This document shows positions 22,874 through 34,451 of a stretch of DNA of 64,000 nucleotides, piece by piece. The first letter of the stretch is position 1; every line of letters begins with the position of its first letter. Origin of the DNA: Plantago major (Eukaryota; Streptophyta; Magnoliopsida; Lamiales; Plantaginaceae); NCBI GenBank assembly GCA_026545765.1, contig CM048844.1, forward strand, positions 18,484,237 through 18,548,236, read 5' to 3'. Position numbers and translations under genes: made by a program. The notes under the pieces are model-generated. The model had not been told where the DNA came from. It worked only from the letters and a program-made list of their open reading frames with translations, and ran no database searches.

Positions 22874-24190
22874 TATATATACTTAACTACTTAATACTTC
22901 AAACAAAACATAAATCGGCGCTTACAAGATTAATTGAAATAAAAGAACAACGTACTAGGAAAACATGATTAAGCTTTTGACTTCTTTTGAACAATCTTAT
23001 TGAAAGTGAGAATTACCTTACATAAGAGAACTAGCTAGCATCTACAAGGACTCACTAGATCATGTGGTGACCAATTTTCAACGTGTATGGATTGATTTGA
23101 AGTTGGCTTTAAAAAAAAAATCTTACTCCTATGTTCTGTGTTTATGGTGACTTCGTGTAATATAAAATCTGTCTTCTTGTATATGGAGTGAAGATTTTTC
23201 TTTGTATCACGTTGAGGCCTTGAGTGAGGTGGATCATTTCTAATTATTTATAATCGCCATTGTAATTTATGTAACTCCATTCCTTATGCAATAAATTTAA
23301 CTATTTTGTGACTGTAATTGTAACATGTTATCGAAACAAAAGAATGCATCTCGACTCTCGAGTGCATGAATGATAGTAGGAAAGGAAGATATAAATATTT
23401 GGTAAAACTATACTATATAAATTACAAACTCTACACACTTTTGGCCCACCACCTAACTTGATTGTAAATGACAATGAATATACAATCAATCTAAAACATG
23501 TTTATCATATTGTAGTACATTGAACAAATCATATATATTCCCAACTTGATCATCTCAATTCAATAGAAATAGTGATATTAGGTAGTACAATTATTGTAAA
23601 TTACTTTTATTACTAGAAGGCAGATGATAGGGTGAGAAAAGATACGATGAAAATGGGCGTATCACATATGAATATGCTGGTATAAGATTGGAGAGCCACA
23701 AGCCAGCCTTATCCTTCACCCATTATTCATTATTGTAATGTCCATTTACTCATTAACTTCTCAACAACTAGCTAGTACAAAAATCTTGTTGGGATTTAAT
23801 GACTTGGCGTTTTATTTATCTGTGTAAATTTTGTGAGAGATTGTATATACATGAGAGATGAGATTAATATCACATGTTTAGGTATAAGATCACATATATA
23901 GTAGTTCACTTACAAGATTGCATTTGTGTAATCTAGGAGTAATGGATGTATTTTGAATCCACGATTTTTTGAACTAAATTTATAATATTTGTAATTATAT
24001 ATTTAGTAGGCCACAAAGTATTGAATGAGAGCTACGCTGGGGAGGGGCCTTTGTACCTGAGATACGAGAATACTTGCTTGTACAGTTATATTTAATTATC
24101 TCCGTCTCTCCAGAAACTTCTAATATTCTTTATCTAAGGTGAGCTACATATTAATCATATGCTGAAAAGGATGAGTGGTTCCTATTCAAT
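22874..24190. other. AT-rich spacer
   Basis: I see no gene, RNA gene or clear repeat here. Reading frames are short and without recognisable motifs. Confidence 0.5.
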
Positions 24191-24194
24191 ATTA

Positions 24195-24950
24195 CTAGTA
24201 CTAACCCGTGGCGATGCCACGGTATAATTTACTTTTATTAATAAATACAAAAGGGATGATAAAATAAATTAATCGAAAAAATAAAGTAGTCAAATTTATG
24301 TGAACGACGTTGATCGTGGTGTCGGTCGGTAGTCCTTCATCCAATAATATATCATTGTGTGTTTATTTATGTTAACTATAGAAAGTGTAAAAATAGGGTC
24401 CTACCCGACCTGTTAATTAGTAACAGGTACATGTTTTTTTTTTTAATCTATTCCTCAAACGAAACCAAAATAAAATACAAAAGATACATAATCTGATCAA
24501 TGGTTGTTCTAACAACCCGGGGTATGTGGTCACCCCACCAGACACACAAAAAAATATTATACAAACTTAATTTCACATGTTACAGTTGTTTTTTCCAACC
24601 CACCGGTTCCCAACAACTCCGCGGTGGTATGGGTCACCCCCACGAAAGACACAAAAATTATTATTCTACAAACATAACATAATTTCACATGGTACGCCAT
24701 GGTCATGGAGATCAAGAAAGTACAGAGAAGATCGGAGACATTTTCTCCGTCTAGAGAGTATAAGTTGATCCCCCTCCCCGGCTCATTATGGAGATCAAGA
24801 AAGTAGAGAGAAGATCGAATTGAGTTTCCCCACCTAGAGAGTATGAGATCCCCAGACCCGTTATGGTTCAAGAAAGTAAAGAAAAGATCGAAGAGAGTTT
24901 CCCCGCCTAGAGAGTATATGCAGACTCTCCACCCCCGCCAGAGAAAAATG
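24195..24950 (-). mobile_element. Non-autonomous Helitron, copy A
   Basis: Read on the minus strand, the 3' end is a perfect 7-bp-stem hairpin (24206-24222, CCGTGGC-GAT-GCCACGG), then about 7-9 bases, then CTAG (24195-24198) next to a T. That is the Helitron terminus rule (hairpin plus CTRR, insertion between A and T). The body matches copy B (28440-34400 without its CACTA) over several hundred bases. The 5' part holds three ~70-bp tandem units ('gatcaagaaagta.agagaag', about 24700-24940). The 5' TC end is not fixed. Confidence 0.72.
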
Positions 24951-24959
24951 TAAGTTTTG

Positions 24960-26680
24960 CTAACTTAATCATAAAATGTTGCGATCAGGGTCTTGTAACA
25001 AAGGTATGGAACGGGTTCGAATATATGCCAGACCAGACCTGAACATCATTATTTCGAACGGGGTTGAATTTGGGTTGGATAGAACCAGTCCTTCCAGCCA
25101 GAGACTGTAGAGAAGAGAACCCTTATACCTCATGCATCCTACCGATCGAATCTTATGCATAAAGAAAATGAAATTGAAAGTCTTCACGTGTAAAATGTTA
25201 TTGATAGACAAGTCTTCACGTGTAAAATGTTATTGATAGACATGTAAAGATCAAACACACCACCAATTAGCTCATGTATATCTCTTCTATCTCCTGGAAC
25301 TGAAAAAAGTAGGTCTAGTACACGATTCATAGAACATTCTTAGAAGATCAGTTGAAGGGACTATGCCAAGCATAGATCGAAAGGTCCTCCTAACTGGATT
25401 CATGACCATTAAGAAAATGCATATTCAACAGTAAATCATACAAATGTGAGGTATAAAATATAATTAAGCTTCATTATCAAACTTCACCATAGAATACAAA
25501 TTAACACAACTTTAAACATTCACCCATGTTAAACTATATAAGAATGTATGAGTTTCATTCATGTAAGCTTGTATTAGCTTAGTATTGTCCTTGGAGTATA
25601 TAATCCACTCCATCAACATCTATATCGAAATGTTTTAATTTTGTAGGAGTTGTACACTCAAACTTATTCTCATGATAACTATGACTTAAATAAGTATATT
25701 ATTTAGTATTTTTCTACTTCTTTTATGCTTGGACCATCCTCCATATTTGGAGAAACATCAATTGAAACGTAAAAAAAATCATAAAAAAATACGGCAAACT
25801 GAATTTTCTTTATTATTACAAATAGATAATCAATAACGGGCATGAAGATGGAGGTAAATGAGTAAATGATTTGTATATAGGTAGGTTTAATATTGCAAAT
25901 GGATAGTTGTTGTTATGATTATTAGTATCCAAAATTTATATTTTAGGTCGTAAACATTTGACTGTAAAAAACATTTTAGTAGACTTGTGCCAATCAAGCT
26001 TTATAAATTCGTTTGGCCAGTGGTTTGATCGGAGTTCCTAGCTAATTGTCGATTGATTAATCAAGTATGAATTTTTAGTTTTCCTTCCTTTTTAGTATAT
26101 AAAAAAAACATTATGGAATAATGTAGTAGTATATAGTGCTGCCATATTTTCTTTTTAATAGTGAGAGATCACTATAAATATTTAAATTATAATTAAAGCT
26201 CATATACATCATTAACTTACTCACCTGTATTTTATTTACTACTAATTCACAAAGTACTTTAGCCACATTTCGTCAATAATAACAATAACTCAGCTAATTT
26301 ACGTGATTGTAAAGAACGAACACGTGCTCAAGGTTATACTTCCTTATCCCAGTCGTGCAATGTAAAGTGTAAATTTTGACTCCGCATTTTTCCGCATTTA
26401 CCTCTGCCAATTAAGAATCACAAATAACGGGTATTCCTCCCGTATCCAAGTCAAATAGGTCCATAATAATATTTTGCAATCACTCCAACCTCATCTGGTG
26501 GAGCCTATTGTAAAAAATAGAAGCATCAAATTTATCTTGATCCATATAAAAGTATAAAAAAAAAAACATCTTGAGAAGAATATGTGTAGAGTTGTATTTA
26601 AGTGCACCATTATAGTAGATAATATTGATATTAGCAGACTTTATGAAAACATGCGAATGATAAAGTCGAAAAGATTTAGA
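24960..26680. other. AT-rich spacer with a 33-bp tandem duplication
   Basis: No gene is seen. One feature stands out: 'tcttcacgtgtaaaatgtta' plus 'ttgatagaca' is repeated head to tail at about 25182-25211 and 25214-25243. A frame on the minus strand (25211-24969) has no recognisable motif. Confidence 0.5.
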
Positions 26681-26682
26681 TG

Positions 26683-26850
26683 AATTCGTCTGGGCACGGT
26701 GAATTTAAATATATGTTCAAATTATTTTTCGGAGTTTTGTATATAAATTTATATGAGATTTTATAAAACTATATATGCAGCCAATATATATATATATAAA
26801 AAAAAATGGTGAAAGATATATTGGCTGAAAATGCAACTAATTCCATAATA
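26683..26850 (+). repeat. Copy of the 'gaattcgtc' repeat family
   Basis: Diverged relative of the units in the inverted-repeat cluster at 27480-28440: shared landmarks are 'gaattcgtct..gcacggtgaatt', 'atatgttcaaa.tatttttcgg' and 'atattggctgaaaatgcaac'. Contains a short TA microsatellite. Confidence 0.65.
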
Positions 26851-26854
26851 TTCT

Positions 26855-26985
26855 CGTGGCGATGTCACGATATAGTTTACGTTTAATAATATATAGAAAT
26901 GGGAGGACAAAATAAATTGATCGAGACAACCCCTGGGGTGGTATGTGCTCCCCCCACATAACGATCTTGGTGTAGATAATACAAA
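26855..26985 (-). mobile_element. Helitron fragment C
   Basis: Keeps the terminal hairpin in degenerate form ('cgtggcgatgtcacg', 26856-26870) and the adjoining 'tatagtttac...aataaattgatcga' seen in copies A and B, then jumps to the 'ggtggtatgtgctccccccac' part. It is an internally deleted relative; CTAG is not kept. Confidence 0.6.
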
Positions 26986-27073
26986 TATACCAAACCAACA
27001 TCATCATAAGATCACCCAACTGATAATGTATGTGCATGCTAAAACGTTATCCTCACGTTTAACTTGGCAAAGC

Positions 27074-27350
27074 TTAATTCTCCATCAAATACCTGAATTT
27101 CTTTGAAAAGTGAAACAAATGTACAAAGCTAAAATTTGTCGATTTAAGATATTTAATCACCAAAGAACAATCCCTTTCAATTACTACATATTTCCACTCA
27201 AAATCTCGAACAAATTTTGTTCTTAATTTGGCTGTCCAACCTTCCGCATTTTCAGCAACCATAAGACATACAAAATTTCACCAAGCAATAACATTGCCCC
27301 CATGATCCCTAGCAACAACACTAATACGTCCCCCTATTCGGACTCTGCTC
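27074..27350 (-). pseudogene. RNase H-like (RVT_3 type) relic
   Basis: On the minus strand, two pieces in one frame: 'GRISVVARDHGGNVIAW' (about 27290-27345), a stop, then 27262-27074 with 'EGWTAKLRT' and 'KYVVIERDCSLVIKYL'. The order (strand with 'ARDxxGxVI', helix with E/A-L-R, strand with 'V.IE.D...V') is that of plant RNase H-like domains found in LINE-derived proteins. It is isolated from any RT domain; a fragment only. Confidence 0.6.
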
Positions 27351-27479
27351 AACCTATGAAAATTTCACGTAGGATGGCTGGAATTTGAATGAATTAGCCC
27401 ATCAACTTTATATATTATATTATATAAGAACACCCAACTAATAATCTGAGTGCTAAAATATTAGCCTCACGTTTAACAT

Positions 27480-27818
27480 TAGTTAAATACTCTATTTTTA
27501 AATTTCCATTAATTCATTTTATCTTATTTAATAAATTTATATTTTATTTTAATGAATAAAATTATTTATTTAAATAATACTATTCAAGATTGGTGTCTAT
27601 AGATTCGTCTTGTCACGGCGAATTCAAATATATATATGTTCAAAATATTTTTTGGATTTTTTGTACATAAAGTTAAATGAGATTTAATAAAACCTATATA
27701 TGTAGTCAACATACCAAAATTTAACAATGAAATATATACTGGCTAAAATAAAATTAATTCCACAAAATTTCACGTAGGACTGGATGAATCTGGTGATGTT
27801 TAGACCATTGTGTTTTAC

Positions 27819-27858
<40 letters not shown>

Positions 27859-28440
27859 AGATTCATTTAGTCCTACGTGGAATTTTGTGGAATTAGTTGT
27901 ATTTTAGCCAGGATATATTTCATTGTTATTTTTGGTATGTTGACTGTATGTATAGTTTTTATTAAATCTCATATAACTTTATCTACAAAAATCCGAAAAA
28001 TATTCTGAACATATATTTGAATTCGCCATGACAAGACGAATTCATAGACACCAATCTTGAATACTATTACACTAGATTCATTAAGTCCTACGTGGAATTT
28101 TGTAGAATTAGTTGTCTTTTAGCCAGTATATATTTCATTGTTATTTTTTGTGTGTTAACTGTATATATAGTTTTTATAAATCTCATATAATCTTATCTAC
28201 AAAAATCCAAAAAATATTTTAAACATATATTTGAATTCGCCACGACAAGACGAATCCATAGACACCAATCTTGAATACTAATTAATTAAATAAATTATTT
28301 CATTCATTAAAGTAAAATATAAATTTATTAAATAAGAAAAAATGAAATAATAAAATTTTAAAAATAGAGCATTTATTAAATTAATTCAATCCTACGTAGA
28401 ATTTTGTGAAATTAGTTGCATTTTCAACCAGTATATCTTT
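27480..28440. repeat. Inverted-repeat cluster around a TA microsatellite
   Basis: Left arm 27482-27792 is matched in inverted orientation by 28073-28385 (about 310 bp). A further inverted copy, 27857-28066, lies between them and faces the left arm directly across (TA)n at 27820-27855. A fifth, truncated copy (28386-28440) touches Helitron B. Landmarks: 'cctacgtggaattttgtgga' and 'gacaagacgaat'. A transcript through the cluster would fold into a long hairpin. Confidence 0.8.
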
Positions 28441-28747
28441 CACTGAGCTGGGGGAGGGGGGATCAGCTTATACTCTGTAGGCGGAGAAAACGTCTTCGAT
28501 CTTCTCTGTACTTTCTTGATCTCCATGACGGGCCGGTTGGGGGGGGGGAGGGGGTCTGGCAGGTACTCTCTAAGGGGGAGGGGGACCGTACCGTGTGAAA
28601 TTATGTTTGTAGAATATTAATTTTTGTGTGTTTGGGTGGTGTGTCGCATACCACCGCGGGCTTGTTGGGAACCGGTGGGTTGGAAAAAAACAACCGTAAT
28701 ATGTGAAATTAAGTTTGTATAATATTTTTTTTGTGTGTGTTGTGGGG

Positions 28748-28990
28748 CACTACAAGAAATCCGCCAAATAGCGACGGGGGGTAGCGACGAATCGCTAGGT
28801 TTAGCGACGGATTGAGCGATTCGCTCAATCCGTCGCTAAACCGTCGCTATTTGGCGACGGATACAAAATATCCGTCGTCATTTAGGGACGGATATAATGT
28901 CCGTCCCTAAATAAGTTGACCAGATTAAAAAAAGAAAAAAAAAGAAGGAAAATAGAAAAAGAAAAACGGATTTAGCGACGGATAGACTAT
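28748..28990 (+). repeat. Left subterminal array of CACTA 1
   Basis: Several copies of TAGCGACGGAT and its inverse ATCCGTCGCTA in both orientations, as expected of transposase-binding subterminal repeats in CACTA elements. Confidence 0.85.
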
Positions 28991-29171
28991 CCGTCAGAAT
29001 CGGGGCAGAACCCCTTTTCTTCCCCATTTTTATTTCTGCATCTCTTTCTTTGTCTCTCACAATTTTGCCAATTCCGACCAAATCTCCGCCATTCCGGCCA
29101 ATTTTGGAGTGTTTTCGAAGCTCGTGGGACAAGAAGTTCGGGTGTTCAATCAATTTCGTCTTCCTTCCGCT

Positions 29172-29747
29172 TAATCGAAGGTATTTTGGCTAAAACTCTA
29201 ACTTTGCCAAATTTGGGGATTTTGTTAATTTCGACTAATTTGAGCAATTGCATGTTTATTGTAAGTATGTAGTAGTTAGTTTAGCTTATATTACGTAGTG
29301 TGTTAACTTTGAGATGTTCAATTGATATATTTATTGTGAATTTGGATTTTTAGTATAATGTTAAGATGTTTGGAAGTATGTAGGGTTGTTAATTTGATAT
29401 TTTCGTATATGTAGTAGGATTAGAATGATTTAGTTGAGTGTTTTGGAACCCTTACTTGTTGACAAAATTGGAAATTTTGTTAATTTCAACTAATTATATC
29501 AATTGTATGTTTATGGGAGCTATAGTATACTAGTTAGTTAACTTTGTGCAATTGATATATTGATTGTGAATTTGTATTGTTAATTAGTATAATGTTAGGA
29601 TGTTTGTAAGTACGTAGTAATTTTGATTCGATAAATTCGTATATATACACTAGATTATGAAGATTTAATTAAGTGTTTTGAGACTATTTGGTGATTATAT
29701 TAACGTAAAATGCATGTTATAAATCTAATAATTGTAGACGTGTCAGG
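29172..29747 (+). other. 5' UTR intron of the CACTA 1 transposase gene
   Basis: A GT-AG interval (...AATCGAAG/GTATTTTGG to CGTGTCAG/GCTAATC) lies between a short leader and the ATG at 29762. CACTA 2 has the equivalent interval (about 38877-39394) with the same flanking bases, which supports it. The interior is AT-rich and non-coding. The donor position is good to a few bases. Confidence 0.6.
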
Positions 29748-29761
29748 CTAATCATATAATT

Positions 29762-32250
29762 ATGAATCCCGATCGTTCATGGATGTACCGTCGCATAGTG
29801 AATGGCAGAATACAGTCTAGTTTTGTGGAAGGGGTTGAATCCTTCATCACTTTTGCGCTTACACAAACTACTTGTTTGAGTGGGGGGAAGATGAAGTGCC
29901 CTTGCAATGCGAACAAATGTAGGAATAAACAATTTTTTCCTCCTGAAACGGTAGTGGAGCACTTGAAACGTAAGGGGTTCGTGTCTCAGTATGAGGTATG
30001 GTGTTATCATGGTGAGACACGAGCACCGTTCATGGATTATGAGCATCTCTCAAAGCGTAAAAGGAAGGAGAAAACTGTTATCCGAAGTACTCAAAATACG
30101 TCTACATCTGATGCTAATTATGATCATGAACGGATGGAGCAAATGGTGTATGATGTTGCGGGTCCAAAGTTCATGGACACCAGGGAGCCAGTAACCGAGG
30201 GGGATGTGGAGGAGCCTCTGAATCTTGCGGATTAGGTGTTCTTTGACTTGCTGGAATCAGCAAAGAAGCCGATTTATCCGGAATGTAGGCTGAGCGAGTT
30301 ATCTTTGTTGGCTCGGCTAATGAGTTGTAAGGCTAATGGCCAGCAATTTGAAGCGAGCTTCAATGAATGGGTACAAGTAATGTCGGATCTTTGTCCGGAA
30401 GAAAATCTAGTTCCCACCAACTTTTACCAGGTGAAGAAAAAGATGCGGGGGATGGGGTTGCCCATGGAAACCATAGATTGTTGTGAGGATATGTGCATGA
30501 TCTATTGGGGGGAGGATAAAGATCTACTGAAGTGCAAGTTCTGTGGTAAGGACCGGTACAAGCGTTACAAGGAGGGGGCTGCAAAGAAACGTCAGAAGAA
30601 AAATCTACCACATAAGAAAATGTGGTATTTTCCTCTAGCACCTCGTTTGAAGAGGTTGTACGCTTCAAGTGCTTGTGCCGATAAAATGCGGTGGCACAAG
30701 GAGCGAGTAATCCCGGAAGAGGGTAGAATGGAGTAGCCATCAGACTCACCCACATGGAAACAGTTCGATAAGACCTACCTGGAGTTTGCAGCCGAGCCTA
30801 GAAATGTACGCTTGGGGCTTTGTACGGATGGTTTTAACCCGTTTGGAAATGACCGGAAGTACTCTTGTTGGCCAGTCATACTGACACCGTACAACCTGCC
30901 CCCCGGTGAGTGCATGAAGGAACCATTCATGTTCTTGACTGTGTTGGTGCCCGGGCCAGATGATCCATCACAGAAGCTGGATGTGTTCTTGCAGCCCCTA
31001 ATCAAGGAGCTGATTGAGTTGTGGGAAAATGGTATCCCGGCATATGATGTGTCAAAGAAGAAGAACTTTACATTGAGAGCAGCATTACTGTGGACCGTGA
31101 GTGATTTTCCTGCGTACTCCATGCTATCTGGAAGGAAAACCGCGGGCTTTAATGCATGTCCACATTGTATGGAAGACACTGATGCATTTAGACTGAAGGA
31201 GAGCGGAAAGGAATGTTGGTTTGACTGTCATCGTAGATTTCTACCAAAGGACCATACATTCAGGAAGAACAAGACTCAATTCTTGAAAAATAAAGTAGTG
31301 AACAAAGGCGCCCCGAGACAACTTATCAAGTGTAAATACTTGCGGAGATAGATAGGTTGGGTCTTATGAAAGTGACTGAAGTTGGGTCGGATAAGCATAA
31401 CGAGAAAATTAGCAAAAATTGTGGATGGAAGAAGAGAAGCATCTTCTGGGACTTGCCTTATTGGAGCAGTCTTCTTATACGTCACAACTTGGATTTCATG
31501 CACATTGAGAAAACGTGTTCGAGAACTTATTCAACACGATTTGCAACATTCCCGGAAAAACAAAGGACACCCCTAAATCTAGAGCCGAGTTGGATACATT
31601 GTGTAAAAGGCCCGAGTTGACAAAGCAGAATGATAAGGGGCAGTGGCCCAAGGCATGCTACACAATTGACACTGAATCTAGGAACAAACTATTTGATTGG
31701 GTGAGGGGATTGAAGTTCCCCGACAATTACGCCTCAAAGTTGGGGCGGTGTGTGGATGTGAAGCGGACAAAGATGTACGGGATGAAGAGCCACTATTGTC
31801 ATGTGTTCATGGAGAGGCTTCTCCCTGTTGCATTTCGAGAAATGCTACCTAAACCTGTATGGATTGCGATCACCGAGCTGAGCTTATTTTTCAAGAATTT
31901 ATGCTCAAGGGTGCTTGACGATGTAGTGTTAGCAAATCTTGAAAGCAACATACCATTGATTCTATGTAAGCTCGAGCGTATCTTTCCTCCGAGCTTCTTT
32001 GATTCTATGGAGCACTTGCCGGTTCACCTCCCACATGAAGCGAGGCTTGCTGGACCGGTTCAGTATCGATGGTGTATCCATTCGAGAGGTATGTAATCAA
32101 GGCAATCATTTACTTATAAAGTCTGAATTTTCCCAAGTTACATTGTGTTACATCAACATATATGCATCACAGGTACTTGGGAAAATTGAAGAGGTATGTC
32201 AGCAACAAAGGCAAGCCTGAGGGATCGATGGACAATGCCTACGTACGAGA
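29762..32250 (+). pseudogene. CACTA 1 transposase (TNPD/tnp2 type), broken
   Basis: Would cut and join the element ends. Start at the ATG of 'MNPDRSWMYRR', also found in CACTA 2. Domains in order: transposase-associated domain (29762-30030, with the C/H pattern 'CPCNANKC'), tnp2 transposase (about 30812-31640, 'FNPFG', 'FPAYSMLSG', 'HCMEDTDAF'), then DUF4218 (about 31700-32080, 'KSHYCHVFMERLLPVAFREM'). Stops at 30233-30235, 30734-30736 and 31349-31351 are all TAG in one frame. Shifts follow near 31350, at about 31510 (one A short) and near 32065. An intron runs from about 32090 to 32171, after which 'YVSNKGKPEGSMDNAYV' continues. Confidence 0.87.
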
Positions 32251-33367
32251 GGAAGCTGCAATCTTCTGCTCCTATTACTTTGGGGACCATGTCCCGACGA
32301 AGGCATCTAGGCCGTCCAGAAACGCAGACACATTTGAAGTTCAAGAGGATGATGACGTTTCCATTTCAATTTTTAGGGTCTCCGGGAGACCTATTGGAGA
32401 AGAAAAGACAGAATGGCTGACGGATAAGGAGCTGAAGGCAGCCACATATTATCGTTTTCGAGACTTTAGGGTCAGACATCTACAGGAAAATGGTCTACAA
32501 AATGAAGGAGACACGCAGGCAATCAACTTGGGTGGGGGATGACGAGTGGGCACTGTGGGAGACGTACTGGAATGATCCCTTTGTCCAGGATCAAGCGTAC
32601 AAGAACAGACAAAATCGTTTGTCTGAGCCGCGAGATGGTACGGGCACTGCCAGACATTACTATGGGTCGCGAGCTGTTGTTACAGATCACGTGATGGAGG
32701 TTAGTAAATATGTTGTTTATGACTTGGAATATGATACATAACAGTTTTTTGCTTTCACACCTGTCAACTAACTACTTGTTTGCACATATGTTTTTTTAGG
32801 CCAATAGAGGACAGCCGAAGAGTGCTATGTACCACTTCAAGAAGGCTAAGCTGAAGAATGGCATCTGGACTGACGTGAGGGCCGAGCGTATTGCGGTACG
32901 TTTCTTTCTTAAGGTTAACATGTGTATTTGAGTATTTTAAAGTGATTCCTAAAATTGCATCTCATTTCGTATGCAACCAACAATTGCAGAGTGAGGTCGA
33001 GAGGAGGATGGACGAGAGGATGATCGACGGTCATGAGCTGTCAATTGAAGAGCAAGACCAGATCTTCTTCGAGGTCAACCCAATGGACAACAAGGGTCGA
33101 ATGTATGGATTGGGAAGTTTGGGCCCTTCCATGAGTTCTGGTAGCTTCTCAGTGTCCCAGGGATCAGGATCACGATCTAATCTCTACACACATGAGCAGG
33201 TTCAAGAGATGATGACTCCTCTCCACCAGGAAATAGCTGCGACCAAGGCAGCTTACGAGCAAGTGCTTGAGGAACAGGCTCGTATGGCTCAGCGGATGGA
33301 CGCTTTGACCCAGATGTTCAGTAGTTCTTCCCAGTCTCACCCACCGCCTCCTCCCGATCATTCTTAG
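32251..33367 (+). pseudogene. CACTA 1 second gene, C-terminal part (plant transposase family 24 type)
   Basis: The end of the first gene (to about 32489) appears fused to the tail of the second CACTA gene. Exon 32490-32698 has 'DDEWALWETYW' and 'GTARHYYGSRAV'. An intron (32699-32799, AG before 'GCCAATAG') leads to a short exon ending 'RAERIA' (about 32895), a second intron (about 32896-32990), and the last exon to 33367 with 'VNPMDNKGRMYGLGSLGP' and a coiled-coil tail. The same exon set occurs in CACTA 2 at 59600-60531. The N-terminal exons that CACTA 2 keeps (58993-59264) are missing here, so an internal deletion has joined the two genes. Confidence 0.72.
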
Positions 33368-33549
33368 TTACATCACACTTATTATGGATAATTTGACACT
33401 ATTTCACCTTCTTCTTGTTTCGGATAATTTATAGATAATTTATATTGTTTCGGATATATTAATGCAATGTAATTATTTTGGGTATATTATCTATGATTAT
33501 ATTATGTGAAAAAAACAGGTGAAACGGAAATATTAAAAAAAAAATTTAA

Positions 33550-33964
33550 AAACAGTAAATTTAGCGACGGAAATAATTCCGTCACTAAATTCACGCATTA
33601 AGGCGAATTAGCCCATGGAATTTAGCGACGGAATTATTTCCGTCGCTAAATTCCATACGAATTAAGGGCGAATTAGTTACGGAATTTAGCGAAGGAAATA
33701 ATTCCGTCGCTAAATTCCGTAACTAATTGGCGACGGATAAGTAATTCGTCGTCAATTCGGACGGACTGGTCAACGGATTAATCCGTCGCCAGTTCGTCGT
33801 TATTTAGCGACTGAATACTTATCCGTCGCCAAAAAAAATAGTGACGATTGGTTTGGAGACGGAGGGTTATCCGTCGCTAAATCCGTCGCTAAGGATTTAG
33901 CGACGGATCGGCACAGTTTTAGCGACGGATAATTCCGTCACTAAAACTGGTTTTTTTTGTAGTG
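33550..33964 (+). repeat. Right subterminal array of CACTA 1
   Basis: A dense series of TTTAGCGACGGA / TCCGTCGCTAAA in alternating orientation, ending in GTAGTG. The right array is longer than the left. Confidence 0.88.
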
Positions 33965-34074
33965 GGGTGACCACATACCACCGCGGGGGTTGTTTGGAAC
34001 AACCCTATTGATTGTGTATACTTTTGTATTTTATTTTGGTTTCGTTTGAGGGATAATTTTAGAAAAAAAAACAT

Positions 34075-34158
34075 GTTTTTTTTTAATAAGCTAATTATAT
34101 TACATGGGCTCACTCGTGATCGAACCTCTTGCATGTAAAAGTTTAAAATAAAACATGT
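34075..34158 (-). mobile_element. SINE-like fragment inside Helitron B
   Basis: Absent from Helitron A, and bounded by AACATGT on both sides (about 34068-34074 and 34152-34158). Read on the minus strand it shows a B-box-like GAGGTTCGATCAC and ends in an A-rich tail. Only about 85 bp; the A box is missing. A 5'-truncated tRNA-type SINE is the simplest reading. Confidence 0.45.
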
Positions 34159-34399
34159 GTCTGTTACTAATTAACAAGTCGGGTACGGTAGGATCCTATT
34201 TTTACATTTTTTATAGTTAACATAAATAAACACTCAATGATATAATATTGAATGAAGAAGGACTACCGACCGACACCATGATCAACGTTATTCACATAAA
34301 TTTAACTACTTTATTTTCTCGATTAATTTATTTTAACACCCCCTCTCTTTTTGTTATTAAAAGTAAACTATAATGTGGCATCGTCACGGGTTAGTACTA

Positions 34400-34400
<1 letters not shown>

Positions 34401-34450
<50 letters not shown>
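34401..34450. repeat. (TG)n(TA)n microsatellite
   Basis: A simple repeat directly after the Helitron CTAG terminus, about 50 bp. Confidence 0.9.

Positions 34451-34451
<1 letters not shown>

Larger units (their letters stand above)
28748..33964 (+). mobile_element. CACTA (En/Spm-type) element 1, 5.2 kb
   Basis: Ends CACTACAAGAAATCCGCC and ...TTTTTTGTAGTG, flanked by a 3-bp duplication GGG (28745-28747 / 33965-33967). It has subterminal repeat arrays at both ends and transposase-type genes in between. All large frames carry stops or shifts, so it is at best mobilised by a relative. Confidence 0.93.
28440..34400 (+). mobile_element. Non-autonomous Helitron, copy B (split by a CACTA)
   Basis: Plus-strand relative of copy A. 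The 3' end is a weaker hairpin at 34375-34388 ('gtggcatcgtcac'), then 'gggttagta', CTAG (34397-34400) and T. The 5' limit is set only by similarity with copy A, including 'cttcgatcttctctgtactt' near 28494. It is interrupted by the CACTA at 28748-33964 and by a small SINE-like insertion near 34075. Without insertions it is about 700 bp and has no coding capacity. Confidence 0.7.

Noticed and set aside
24969..25211. 80-codon frame on the minus strand
   Set aside because: No recognisable motif, and it overlaps a recent 33-bp tandem duplication; treated as chance.
27820..27855. (TA)n as an origin or recombination site
   Set aside because: A plain microsatellite at the centre of an inverted repeat; nothing supports a specific function.
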